Shown here piece by piece: positions 6,705-14,860 of a stretch of DNA of 25,360 bases. The stretch is from JBHPCZ01 sp042573625 (GTDB lineage Bacteria; Desulfobacterota; Desulfobacteria; Desulfobacterales; UBA11574): positions 1 to 25,360 of the forward strand of contig JBHPCZ010000042.1 in assembly GCA_042573625.1 (NCBI GenBank), given 5' to 3'. The notes below the pieces were generated by a model that worked only from the letters and a program-made list of their open reading frames with translations, ran no database searches and was not told the origin of the DNA. The position numbers and the translations under genes are program-made. Numbering within the stretch: the first letter of the stretch is position 1; every line of letters begins with the position of its first letter.

Positions 6705-8303
6705 ATGGATACGAATGTTCAGATCTTAGAAAACGCTCCTGAGCGGTCCGGGATTTCAAGACTCCTCCGATTTGTACCCACCTGGAAAGGGAATCTTTTC
6801 GTTTTCGGGCTCCTTATCATTATCATTCTGGCGTACTTTTACTGGCAGGTTCAGCAAGTACACCGCACCTTCCTAAGTCATGTCCGGCAAAATTCAAAGA
6901 TGCTTGCCGGTGTAATCAAGCTCAATGCAGACAGCTCGGTTTTGTCCCAGGAAGTTGTGGAAGAGATCATGCAGACTTTTCTGGGCAACACCGCACGATT
7001 TGTTGATCATCTGGACGATGTCGAGCCCTTTTCAACAGATGAACTGGCGGCATTTGCCACAGAAGCCGGGCTTGCCGGCATTCGAATTGTCAGGGAAGAT
7101 AAAGATACGGAGGGTCCGCTGGGCTGGTTTCCGGTTGACGAAGTCACCTGCGAAACTGAAAACCGTTTTGTCAGGCACCTGGCGGCCGATCGTCTCTATT
7201 ACCTGACCTGGCCGAGGGCAAAGGGACAGGGATGCATCATTGTCGGGATTGCCTCGGCCCGGATTGAAAAATTGCAGGAGCAGATCGGATTGCCTTACTT
7301 GCTGAAAACGTTATCCGGCCTGGTCGGCATCCAATATGTTCGGATTGAACCCGAAGGTCATGGCGCCGAAAAAGCGTTATCGCAACCCGAAATGACGCTC
7401 ATTGACACATCTGATAATAAAGTTGCGGAAACCCGGCTTTCACTGGGAAAGGACCGCCTGGTGGTGGGCCTTCGTGCGCGGTATTATTTTGCCCGGGTCA
7501 AACAGCTCTGGTATGAGTTTGTTATTTTCAGTGCGATCCTGGCGTTTTTTGGCGTCTTTTTTTCCTGGCTCCTCTACCGTTTTCAGGCAGCCTACCTGAA
7601 AGATGTTCGAAGTTTCGAACGCAGGCTTGCCCGGCAGAGAGAGGATGCTGTTCTGGGTCGGGCGGCGGCATCGATTACTCATGAAATCGGGAATCCGTTA
7701 AATGCCATCAGTATGGGATTACAGCGTCTGCAGATAGAAACGGATGACTTGTCAGGGGAGCATCGGCATCTTGTTTCAAGCATGTTGAAGGCTGTTCAAA
7801 GAACAAAAGGCATTATCACGAACATCCGGCGATACGCCAGACCCCTGACGCCAGGACGTCAATCCATACAACCGGATGTTCTGGTTGGTAATATTTTGAC
7901 GCTTTACAAGCAACAGTGTGAAGTTCAAGGGATCGATGTAGCGTTTGAAGCCGAATCCGGAAATACTATTATCGGTGATCCGGACATGCTTGAAGAGGTT
8001 GTCGAAAATCTTATTAAAAACGCGATTGAGGCCCAAACAACTGGGGGTTATATCCGAATAAAGATGGAACGTCGGGGTTCGGAAGTTATGCTTGCCGTAG
8101 AGAACGGCGGATTTTCATTATCCGAAGCGGAACCCGAGCGAATCCTCGAACCGTATTTCACCACCAAAACAAGGGGAACCGGACTTGGCCTGACCATTGC
8201 CGGCCGAATCGTCGACGCCCATAAAGGTCGTCTGACCGTGGGGGTTCCAGCCACCGGCGTGCTATGCATAACGGTGTATCTTCCGCTACCCCGGGTATCT
8301 TGA
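6705..8303 (+). CDS. Membrane sensor histidine kinase (NtrB/ZraS-like)
   Basis: The product has a transmembrane helix near residues 25-45 (FVFGLLIIIILAYFYW), a periplasmic sensor region of about 220 residues without a recognisable domain, and a second helix near 270-292 (FVIFSAILAFFGVFFSWLLY). A cytoplasmic kinase core follows. The H box SITHEIGNPLNAIS carries the phosphorylated His326. The N box is ENLIKNAIEA, and the F/G2 boxes are EPYFTTKTRGTGLGL. The G1 box reads VENGG instead of the usual DxGxG. An in-frame ATG at 6672 exists but lacks a ribosome binding site; ATG 6705 has GGAAG close upstream. The partner is almost surely the sigma-54 activator at 8768, from which it is now separated by a degenerate element. 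The signal is unknown; the nearby cytochrome c3 suggests a redox or envelope link. Confidence 0.9.
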   Translation: MDTNVQILENAPERSGISRLLRFVPTWKGNLFVFGLLIIIILAYFYWQVQQVHRTFLSHVRQNSKMLAGVIKLNADSSVLSQEVVEEIMQTFLGNTARFVDHLDDVEPFSTDELAAFATEAGLAGIRIVREDKDTEGPLGWFPVDEVTCETENRFVRHLAADRLYYLTWPRAKGQGCIIVGIASARIEKLQEQIGLPYLLKTLSGLVGIQYVRIEPEGHGAEKALSQPEMTLIDTSDNKVAETRLSLGKDRLVVGLRARYYFARVKQLWYEFVIFSAILAFFGVFFSWLLYRFQAAYLKDVRSFERRLARQREDAVLGRAAASITHEIGNPLNAISMGLQRLQIETDDLSGEHRHLVSSMLKAVQRTKGIITNIRRYARPLTPGRQSIQPDVLVGNILTLYKQQCEVQGIDVAFEAESGNTIIGDPDMLEEVVENLIKNAIEAQTTGGYIRIKMERRGSEVMLAVENGGFSLSEAEPERILEPYFTTKTRGTGLGLTIAGRIVDAHKGRLTVGVPATGVLCITVYLPLPRVS

Positions 8304-8403
8304 AAGAAGCGAATAGAGAGTCGAAGCCGATTTTTCGACAGCGTTAACATAGCGGTTGTCAAAATAGCGTGCCGTTTCAGCCGGCAGATTAATAAAATAT
8401 GGA

Positions 8404-8664
8404 TCATCTCCAAAAGAGTTGGAGTGATTCTAAGGATTCAGGGGGTCAAGGATTCGAGGGAAATGCTTAAAAATTAAAAAGAATGAAAAGTATGGTAAAA
8501 GTCATACAGACTATGGTTGGATATATAGAATAACAAGAAAATTTCCGAAAGAAGAGAGGTAGGGTCTGACATCTCAAACAAGAAGATCCGCCGTGTCTGT
8601 GCCTTCAAATGTTGATAAAATCTTTAGAAAAAAACACTTGGCCCCTTGAATCCTCGAATCCTTG
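8404..8664 (+). mobile_element. Degenerate four-helix-bundle (IVS-type) element, copy 2
   Basis: This second element lies in the 464-base gap between the sensor kinase and its response regulator. Its left end copies the one at 2302: a hairpin of ATCATCTCCAA with TTGGAGTGAT (8404-8427), then TTCTAAGGATTCA and a GTCAAGG unit. Inverted repeats CAAGGATTCGAG (8447-8458) and CTCGAATCCTTG (8653-8664) pair perfectly. The right border hairpin is replaced by CTGTCCTCCAGAGGC. Inside is a damaged gene of the same family (8491-8628). The other parts of the gap (8304-8403, 8665-8767) show only a GTCGAA/TTCGAC hairpin at 8320-8339 and the regulator's leader. Confidence 0.7.
8491..8628 (+). pseudogene. Four-helix-bundle (IVS-type) protein, stop codon and internal deletion
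   Basis: One frame from 8491 reads YGKSHTDYGWIYRITRKF, then PKEER, a TAG stop at 8560-8562, and GLTSQTRRSAVSVPSN. This is the family's best-conserved block (consensus FPKEERYGLTSQIRRAAVSIPAN) with the aromatic residue turned into a stop. Right after SN the sequence jumps to a DNA stretch (ATCTTTAGAAAA) matching the C-terminal coding part of copy 1 (AGTCTTTAGAAAA), so about 60 codons in the middle have been deleted. The gene is therefore dead, but it independently keeps the N-terminal block that is missing in copy 1. Both copies are of one family and decayed separately. Confidence 0.82.
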
Positions 8665-8767
8665 TCTGTCCTCCAGAGGCGGGTAAACCTCAGGGAGGCT
8701 TGTATTCTTTGTAGGCGGGGTATTCTGGCGAAGGCGAATAAAAACGAATAACCGAGGCAATTATACC

Positions 8768-10093
8768 ATGAAGATTCTTGTTGTTGACGATGAGCGCATG
8801 CAACGCGATATGCTCAAGGGCTTTCTGGAAAAGCAGGGATATGAAGTCGCCGTGGCGGCAAACGGACGGGAGTCTCTTCAACAATTTTCAGAGTCTCCCT
8901 TTCAGCTCGTTCTACTGGATCATCAAATGCCGGATCTCAAAGGGGATGAAGTTTTGGCAAAGATGAAAGAAATCAACCCAGTGATCCGGGCGATCATGAT
9001 CACTGCATACGGGACCGTGGACACCGCTGTCAATGTGATGAAACTGGGTGCTGACGATTTTCTGGAAAAGCCGGTAGACCTCGTTCAGCTTCTGGATAAA
9101 ATACAGATGATAGAACAGTGCCTGATTGTCACCGAAGATGCTGAAACCGTGACAGAGGTTCTGGATCAAAGCGAGCTTCCCATCAAGATTATCGGTACAG
9201 GGTCGGCCATGAAAGAGGTTCTGTCACTGGTCAGGCGGGTGGCCCCGACGCCATGGACCGTCCTGATTCGCGGGGAGACCGGCACAGGAAAGGAGCTGAT
9301 CGCCCGTCTGATTCATTTGCTCAGCCCGGTTAACGACGGACCTTTTATTGAAGTGAATTGTGGTGCGATTCCTGAGAATCTTTTTGAATCGGAGCTGTTT
9401 GGTCATGAAAAAGGGGCGTTTACCGGTGCAACATCAAGCCGGCGGGGCCGTTTTGAACTGGCCCGGGACGGCAGCCTTTTTCTGGATGAAATCGGAGAGC
9501 TTCCGCTCAATTTACAGCCCAAACTGTTGCGTGTGCTTCATGAAAAACAGATCATGCGAGTCGGCGGTGAAAAGGCGATTTCCGTTGATGTTCGGATGCT
9601 GGCGGCAACCAATCGAGACCTCAAAGGCCTTGTTGAAAAAGGCCTCTTTCGAGAAGACCTTTACTATCGCTTGAAGGTGCTCGACGTCGAACTTCCGCCG
9701 CTGCGCCAGCGCAAAGAAGATATTCCGGAGCTGGTGGATTTTTTTCTTGAGCGCTACAGCCTGCGCCCGGTCTCCTTTGATTCGGATGCCATGGCAACGT
9801 TGATCAAATACACATTTCCCGGTAATGTTAGAGAGTTGGAGCATATCATTCAGAGGACGGTAACGCTGGCACGCGGCAATGTAATCAAACCCATGGATCT
9901 ACCTCCGGAGATTCGGCATCACCAGGAAACGGATCAGGGCGTCCTTTCCGACCGTCTCGAATCTGTGGAGCGCGAGATGTTGACGGCCGCCCTGGAAAAG
10001 GCCGATGGGGTGCAGACCCGTGCCGCAAAAGCGCTGGGTATCAGCGAGCGCGTGCTAAGGTACAAGATGGGAAAATATAAAATCAAGAGATGA
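8768..10093 (+). CDS. Sigma-54-dependent response regulator (NtrC family)
   Basis: A 441-residue transcription activator. The receiver domain (residues 1-120) has the acidic pair Asp7/Asp8, the phosphorylation site Asp51 (LVLLDHQMP), a conserved Thr in MITAYG and the Lys in LEKPVDL. The AAA+ domain (about 142-370) carries Walker A GETGTGKE (169-176), the sigma-54 contact loop GAFTGA (216-221) and Walker B LFLDEIGELP. The C-terminal Fis-type helix-turn-helix is TRAAKALGISERVLRYKM. It should activate sigma-54 promoters when phosphorylated by the kinase at 6705. Start ATG 8768 is preceded by CGAGG about ten bases upstream. It overlaps the next gene by four bases. Target promoters could not be found in this window. 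Confidence 0.95.
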   Translation: MKILVVDDERMQRDMLKGFLEKQGYEVAVAANGRESLQQFSESPFQLVLLDHQMPDLKGDEVLAKMKEINPVIRAIMITAYGTVDTAVNVMKLGADDFLEKPVDLVQLLDKIQMIEQCLIVTEDAETVTEVLDQSELPIKIIGTGSAMKEVLSLVRRVAPTPWTVLIRGETGTGKELIARLIHLLSPVNDGPFIEVNCGAIPENLFESELFGHEKGAFTGATSSRRGRFELARDGSLFLDEIGELPLNLQPKLLRVLHEKQIMRVGGEKAISVDVRMLAATNRDLKGLVEKGLFREDLYYRLKVLDVELPPLRQRKEDIPELVDFFLERYSLRPVSFDSDAMATLIKYTFPGNVRELEHIIQRTVTLARGNVIKPMDLPPEIRHHQETDQGVLSDRLESVEREMLTAALEKADGVQTRAAKALGISERVLRYKMGKYKIKR

Positions 10094-10455
10094 AAATGAA
10101 TTGCGAACGGTGTAAAGAAACCATTGAAAAAAACGAAGAGAGAGAACATTTCGGGCAGGTTTTGTGTGAAGATTGCTATATGGATGCACTGTCGCCGGCG
10201 CGTACGTGTGACCCGTGGGCGGTTCACAGCGCCCAAACATTTGCCAAAGAAAGCGGGGGTCGTCTTGAGCTGACCACTATCCAAACCAAGATTATCGAAA
10301 TTGTCAAAGAAACCGGAGGGATAGAGCCCGGGCTGATCGTAGAGCGGCTTCAAATCAAACCGGCGGACCTGGAAAGAGAGGTTGCAGCCCTCCGGCACAT
10401 GGAGAAGATAAGGGGAGAACTGAGACAGGGAAGAAAGTTTATTATTCCCTGGTGA
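10090..10455 (+). CDS. Small zinc-ribbon / winged-helix protein
   Basis: The 121-residue product has two CxxC pairs (Cys5/Cys8 and Cys26/Cys29, CERC and CEDC) forming a zinc ribbon, then a helical part (LTTIQTKIIEIVKETGGIEP, LQIKPADLEREVAALRHMEK) that reads like a winged helix and ends in a basic strand (RQGRKFIIPW). It is probably a cytoplasmic DNA- or protein-binding regulator. No named family is certain. The start codon overlaps the response regulator stop (ATGA), which points to translational coupling and a shared job in the same signalling unit. A second in-frame ATG at 10096 is possible. Confidence 0.85.
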   Translation: MKMNCERCKETIEKNEEREHFGQVLCEDCYMDALSPARTCDPWAVHSAQTFAKESGGRLELTTIQTKIIEIVKETGGIEPGLIVERLQIKPADLEREVAALRHMEKIRGELRQGRKFIIPW

Positions 10456-10470
10456 TGCGGAGTTGAAGAG

Positions 10471-10494
10471 TTCCCTGCAGCAAGCTGCGGGGAA
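10471..10494. terminator. Strong hairpin between convergent genes
   Basis: TTCCCTGCAGC and GCTGCGGGGAA form an 11-base-pair stem (one T-G pair) with a two-base gap, 16 bases after the plus-strand stop. No U-tract follows, so classic Rho-independent termination is not proven. A second, weaker GGGG-ATG-CCCC hairpin lies at 10557-10567, next to the end of the minus-strand kinase. Together they separate the convergent genes. Confidence 0.45.
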
Positions 10495-10578
10495 TGCGCT
10501 CGCTGTTTCGATTCAAAATCCATATGAAGAAGGAACGGTCACGCGCTGTATTCCCGGGGATGCCCCTGCCGTTGCATA

Positions 10579-13500
10579 TTATTCTTTATCCAAAATACTC
10601 CTTATCTTTTTTGACAGTTCTACCAGATTGAACGGTTTCTGGATAAAACCGCTACAGCCCCGATCCAAGATCTCGCTTGCCTGACCGTTGATGCTGTACC
10701 CGCTTGAAAGGAGAACTTTGATGTCCGGATGGATTTCTTTTAATTTATCATAGGTATCTCCACCACCCATCTCCGGCATAATCATATCCAGAACAACCAT
10801 ATCGATCTGTCCCCGGTTCTTTTTGTAGATTTTTATGGCCTCTTTACCGCCCTTTGCGGTCAGGACGTTATACCCCAGTTTCTCGATAAATTCCCTTCCC
10901 ACTTCTATAATCATTTCCTCATCATCGACCAACAGGATCGTTTCTGTACCTCTTGACGCTTCTTCGGACAGATCTTCTTCCTTAACAGCCTCTTTTTCAG
11001 AGGCCGGCAGATAGATGTTAAACGTTGTGCCTTCACCTGTCTCACTGTAGACATTGATGAAACCATGATGATTTTTTATTATTCCATAAGCGGATGCCAA
11101 TCCCAACCCTGTCCCTCTTCCCATCTCCTTGGTCGTGAAGAAGGGGTCAAATATCCGCTGCCGCGTCGCCGCATCCATGCCCACACCGGTATCGGTTATG
11201 GAGATCTTGACATAATTCCCCGGATCAATCTGGAAGGGCTTGATGTAATCCTGATCGATGGCGCTGTTTTCAGTCTGAATATAGAGGTTTCCCCCGCCGG
11301 GCATGGCCTGCCAGGCATTGATGTAAATATTCAACAGCATCTGTTCAATCTGTCTTCGATCAATCTCTACCGTCCAAAGATTCTCTTCAAATTTTTCATG
11401 AATGTGGATCTCCTTGCGGGTCCGGCCAAACATGCGATTTTCATTCCGGATGAGCGCGTTCAAATCTGTTGCCTTGACCTCATATCTTCCGCCCCTGGCA
11501 AAACCCAGAAGTTGTCGGGTAAGATCTGCCGCGCTTTTAACATAATCTTCGATTCCTTTGAGGTGTTCAAAATGAGAAGGGAAGATGTCCGGATCCGTCA
11601 ACATCAATGACGTGCGGCCCTGGATACCCATCAGCAGGTTGTTAAAGTCATGGGCAATACCGCCGGCCAGGGTCCCCATTGCCTCCATTTTTTGGGCTTG
11701 GTGGAGCTGCTGCTCGAGACGTTCCTGCTCCGTAACATCCCGAAAAATACCCTGTACGGCGGGTCTGTCCTGAAAGATGATCAAGGATGAAGAGACTTCG
11801 GCACGAAAGGTGGTGCCGTTTTTACGCACCGCAGTGTATGTTTGGATATCAGGCCCCAGTTTTTGACCCTCTAACCGTGCCTGAACACGCTTTTTAATAC
11901 GTTCATGATCCTCAGAGGACAGGGCATCCCAGACGGTGAGTTCCAGACCTTCTTGCATGGTGTATCCGTATAGATCGCAGACTCTCTGGTTGAGAAAGAG
12001 AAACCGTCCTGAAGGAAGCGAGTGGACAAAATATCCATACATCGTGTTTTCTACGAGTGAGCGATAGCGCTCCTCGCTTTGTTGCAAAGCCTCCTCCACC
12101 TGCTTGCGCTTGGTAATGTCACGGGTGACACCAATGATCCCGATAGGCTCACCGTTCAGGTTTCTCAGAAATGATGTTTTGGCCTCGGTCCAGATTGTTG
12201 AGCCATCCTTGCACCGGACCTCGGCCTCAATCGTCCGCGATCTAGACATGTCCTTTGGGTCACTCTTCTCAATTTCCAGCTCCTCCTTCAGCATCTCCAC
12301 ATTTTGTTTGAAGGATTCCGGCGTCCAGGATTCTTCAGGCGCTCTCGCCATTGCTTCATCAACCGTCAAACCTTGCTGTTCAAAAACTGAGGGGCTGATA
12401 TAGGTAAGATTCAAATCCATATCCCTGGTCCAGATGACATCTTTTACATTGTCTGCGAGGAACCGATATCGTTTCTCGCTTTTTCGAAGGGCCTCCTGGG
12501 ATTGCTTGCGCTTGGTGATATCTCTGATAAAAACCAGGTCGGCAGGTTTACCTCCGAAATCAATGCGTATGGCATTCAGTTCGACAGGTATTGTCGTGCC
12601 GTCTTTTCTTAAAAGATCAATTTCATAAATAGAAGGCACGTATTTACCTTCCACTCGGTCAATATATCTCTGTAAAACAAGTTCCCGATAATCTGTTGCG
12701 ACAAAATTCAAAAAATCAGCACCGATCATTTCTTCAGGAGGATAACTCACAAGTTCGATAGACGCTGAATTTACAAAACTCAAAACATTATCACTGATCA
12801 TGATGATGCCGTCTTTTGAGTTCTCTACCAGGGTGGAATATTTTATCTCCGACTCTCGCAGTGCCGCTTCGACCTGAACGCGTTCGGTGATATCATGAAC
12901 CATTCCGATCGAAAGAATGGTTTTACCGGATTCGTCCACAATGTTTTCAGATTTTTCATGAACGATTCGTACAGAACCGTCCGGTCGGAGGACCCGGTGA
13001 GTAATTTCATAAGGCTGATGGTTTTTAACGGCATCCTTGTATGCCCGATCAACCCTGTCTCTGTCATCAGGGTGGACGGCTTGTAAAAAGGCCTCATAGG
13101 TTGCCCCAAACCCTTGAGGGGGCAAGCCGAAAATGCGGTAAACCTCATCAGACCAGTAGAGATCATTCTTTCTCAAATCAAGGCGCCAGCTTCCAACATG
13201 AGCGATCTCCTGAGATTTTTTCAGAAGCTCCTCGCTCTCTCTCAATGCTTCCTCTGATTGTTTTCGACGGGTTATATCAAGTGCTGTAAAGGTCACTCCG
13301 ATTGACAGATCACCGGGGTCGATAGGGGTGGAACTGAGAAGCACGTCGATTATTTCACCATCCTTACGCTGCCAGCGGGTTTCAACCGATCCGGTTCCGC
13401 GATCGCGAATCTGTCCATATTTCTCCCGGCCGACATATTCAAAGTCTTCATCGGTCGGATATAATATTCTCGCACTTTTCCCCAAAAGCTCCTCCCGCGA

Positions 13501-13713
13501 ATAGCCGATCATTTCACGCAGCCGTTCATTGGCTTGCGCGATAACTCTGTCGCGCACCATACCGATACCTGTCGGGGCGGCTCGAAATATGCTTCTCAGC
13601 GTAGCTTCACTTTCCCTGAGCGCCTCCTCAACCTGCTTGCGTTCAGTGATTTCTTTCTGTAATTCCGTGACGCTCTGTTCCAACGCTTCATATGTCGGCT
13701 TCCTGGAAATCAT
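10579..13713 (-). CDS. Five-PAS hybrid sensor histidine kinase with receiver domain
   Basis: This product of about 1044 residues has no membrane segment and should sense signals in the cytoplasm. After a short coiled coil (QSVTELQKEITERKQVEEAL) come five PAS domains, each closed by a repeated linker (DITRRKQSEEAL, DITERVQVEAAL, DITKRKQSQEAL, DITKRKQVEEAL, DVTEQERLEQQL) at roughly 147, 275, 400, 535 and 657. The kinase core has the H box GIAHDFNNLL (His near 687), an N-box region (LNIYINAWQAMPGGG), G1 DTGVGMD and FDPFFTTKEMGRGTGLGL. A C-terminal receiver (LLVDDEE, phospho-Asp near 974 in VVLDMIMPEM, Lys in IQKPFN) follows. The frame is open to an ATG at 13740, but ATG 13713 has GGGGGACC just upstream and is preferred. 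No output domain or partner regulator is adjacent. Confidence 0.93.
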   Translation of the reverse strand: MISRKPTYEALEQSVTELQKEITERKQVEEALRESEATLRSIFRAAPTGIGMVRDRVIAQANERLREMIGYSREELLGKSARILYPTDEDFEYVGREKYGQIRDRGTGSVETRWQRKDGEIIDVLLSSTPIDPGDLSIGVTFTALDITRRKQSEEALRESEELLKKSQEIAHVGSWRLDLRKNDLYWSDEVYRIFGLPPQGFGATYEAFLQAVHPDDRDRVDRAYKDAVKNHQPYEITHRVLRPDGSVRIVHEKSENIVDESGKTILSIGMVHDITERVQVEAALRESEIKYSTLVENSKDGIIMISDNVLSFVNSASIELVSYPPEEMIGADFLNFVATDYRELVLQRYIDRVEGKYVPSIYEIDLLRKDGTTIPVELNAIRIDFGGKPADLVFIRDITKRKQSQEALRKSEKRYRFLADNVKDVIWTRDMDLNLTYISPSVFEQQGLTVDEAMARAPEESWTPESFKQNVEMLKEELEIEKSDPKDMSRSRTIEAEVRCKDGSTIWTEAKTSFLRNLNGEPIGIIGVTRDITKRKQVEEALQQSEERYRSLVENTMYGYFVHSLPSGRFLFLNQRVCDLYGYTMQEGLELTVWDALSSEDHERIKKRVQARLEGQKLGPDIQTYTAVRKNGTTFRAEVSSSLIIFQDRPAVQGIFRDVTEQERLEQQLHQAQKMEAMGTLAGGIAHDFNNLLMGIQGRTSLMLTDPDIFPSHFEHLKGIEDYVKSAADLTRQLLGFARGGRYEVKATDLNALIRNENRMFGRTRKEIHIHEKFEENLWTVEIDRRQIEQMLLNIYINAWQAMPGGGNLYIQTENSAIDQDYIKPFQIDPGNYVKISITDTGVGMDAATRQRIFDPFFTTKEMGRGTGLGLASAYGIIKNHHGFINVYSETGEGTTFNIYLPASEKEAVKEEDLSEEASRGTETILLVDDEEMIIEVGREFIEKLGYNVLTAKGGKEAIKIYKKNRGQIDMVVLDMIMPEMGGGDTYDKLKEIHPDIKVLLSSGYSINGQASEILDRGCSGFIQKPFNLVELSKKIRSILDKE

Positions 13714-13925
13714 AAGGTCCCCCAGTTGAGAAATATGCATATCAACACGGCATCTTTCCCCTGATTGCGGCGGTGCCTGGTTATACGATTGGATAATTCA
13801 TGATGGTAGAAACCTTCTGCAATTAAAATAACACAGGAGGGGTGAAAACTGCAAACTATCCTTTCGGGGAAAATAGTATGTGAGTATTTTGAGTCGGAGT
13901 GCAACACAGCAATTGGGCATTAGAT

Positions 13926-13942
13926 GGAGTTTTGAAACAGCT
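13926..13942. repeat. Solo end of the 5459-5641 palindrome family
   Basis: GGAGTTTTGAAACAGCT is the complement of AGCTGTTTCAAAACTCC, which matches the element end at 5461-5478 with a single base missing. It lies just beyond the dioxygenase stop, in the 234-base spacer before the hybrid kinase. No second arm is seen nearby; the rest of the spacer shows nothing notable. Confidence 0.4.
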
Positions 13943-13947
13943 GCAGG

Positions 13948-14727
13948 TTAATTCCATATGTAGGCGGCCATAGAGAGCGTTCCGTACATGAAATAATGGT
14001 GAAGCTTTTTCCCCACAGATTTCGGACTTGCGGCACCCAGCGGGACGAAAAAGGGCAAAAAGTGCTCGGCCGGAAACGGATGGGATCGCCGGGGATCTGG
14101 CGCTGTATGGATGTAGTCGATCAGCGCTTCTTCAGATCCTTCGGCCACGGTATTTTCAAGCCAGATATCAAAGGCCCGGACATATTCAGGCGGTGAAGCA
14201 TCGATGTTATACAGATGAACTTCATCAAGATTGTGCACGGCACCGCCGCTTCCCATGATTAAAATTCCGTTTTCCCGAAAAGGCACAAGCGCTTTCCCCA
14301 ATTGGAAATGATGTTCGGGACTGCGTTCTGTTTGAACCGACAGTTGAACAACGGGAATATCTGCTTCGGGATACATCATCATCAACGGGACCCACGCGCC
14401 GTGGTCCAGTCCCCGGCCCGGATCTTCGCCGGCATCGAATCCGCTGTCTTTGATCAGTTTTAGGGCTTCCCGGGCGAGAGCGGGATCGCCTTGTGCGGGG
14501 TATGCCGTTTCAAAAAGCGTTTGAGGGCCGGAAAAGTCGTGGATCGTTTCCGGCCGGGATGCGGTGGTTAATTTTGGGTAAACGGTTTCCCAATGGGCCG
14601 ACACGCAGATCACCCCTTTCGGGCGTGTCAGCTTGTGCCCCAGGGATCTTAAAAAATCCGGTGTTTTCCCTTCCATCAGGAGTATCGACGGCGGACCGTG
14701 AGATATAAAAAGGACGGGCATTTTCAT
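13948..14727 (-). CDS. Class III extradiol dioxygenase (LigB/YgiD, DODA type)
   Basis: The 259-residue product matches the single-subunit DODA/YgiD branch of class III extradiol ring-cleavage dioxygenases, which cut catechol-type rings (4,5-DOPA is the known model substrate) with O2 and a divalent metal. Metal and active-site motifs are in place: SHGPPSILL (His10), VSAHWE, the GLDHGAW histidine and HPFPAEHFLPFFVPLGAA. The start MKMPVLFISHG at 14727 has AGGA upstream; MPVLF at 14721 is an alternative. It sits 133 bases downstream of the SDR-DUF2867 gene on the same strand, so it may be cotranscribed. The physiological substrate is unknown; an O2-using enzyme is unexpected if the host is a strict anaerobe. 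Confidence 0.88.
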   Translation of the reverse strand: MKMPVLFISHGPPSILLMEGKTPDFLRSLGHKLTRPKGVICVSAHWETVYPKLTTASRPETIHDFSGPQTLFETAYPAQGDPALAREALKLIKDSGFDAGEDPGRGLDHGAWVPLMMMYPEADIPVVQLSVQTERSPEHHFQLGKALVPFRENGILIMGSGGAVHNLDEVHLYNIDASPPEYVRAFDIWLENTVAEGSEEALIDYIHTAPDPRRSHPFPAEHFLPFFVPLGAASPKSVGKKLHHYFMYGTLSMAAYIWN

Positions 14728-14860
14728 AATAAAGCTATCCTATTGTTACAATACCAAGATAACCGTCTACGGTGAGTGATTCCACAAATGAAGCGGTATG
14801 TCGGTATTCCAGTTTTATGGATTGTAAATACCATAAATGTTATGCATTGAAGATATCCCG

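Noticed and set aside
11065..13289. Several plus-strand open frames across the hybrid kinase
   Set aside because: All five PAS domains, the kinase core and the receiver read continuously on the minus strand.
12100..13290. Repeated DNA at the PAS linkers as a mobile repeat or array
   Set aside because: The similarity reflects the conserved DITxRKQ-EALRxSE linker between PAS domains, not an inserted repeat or CRISPR.
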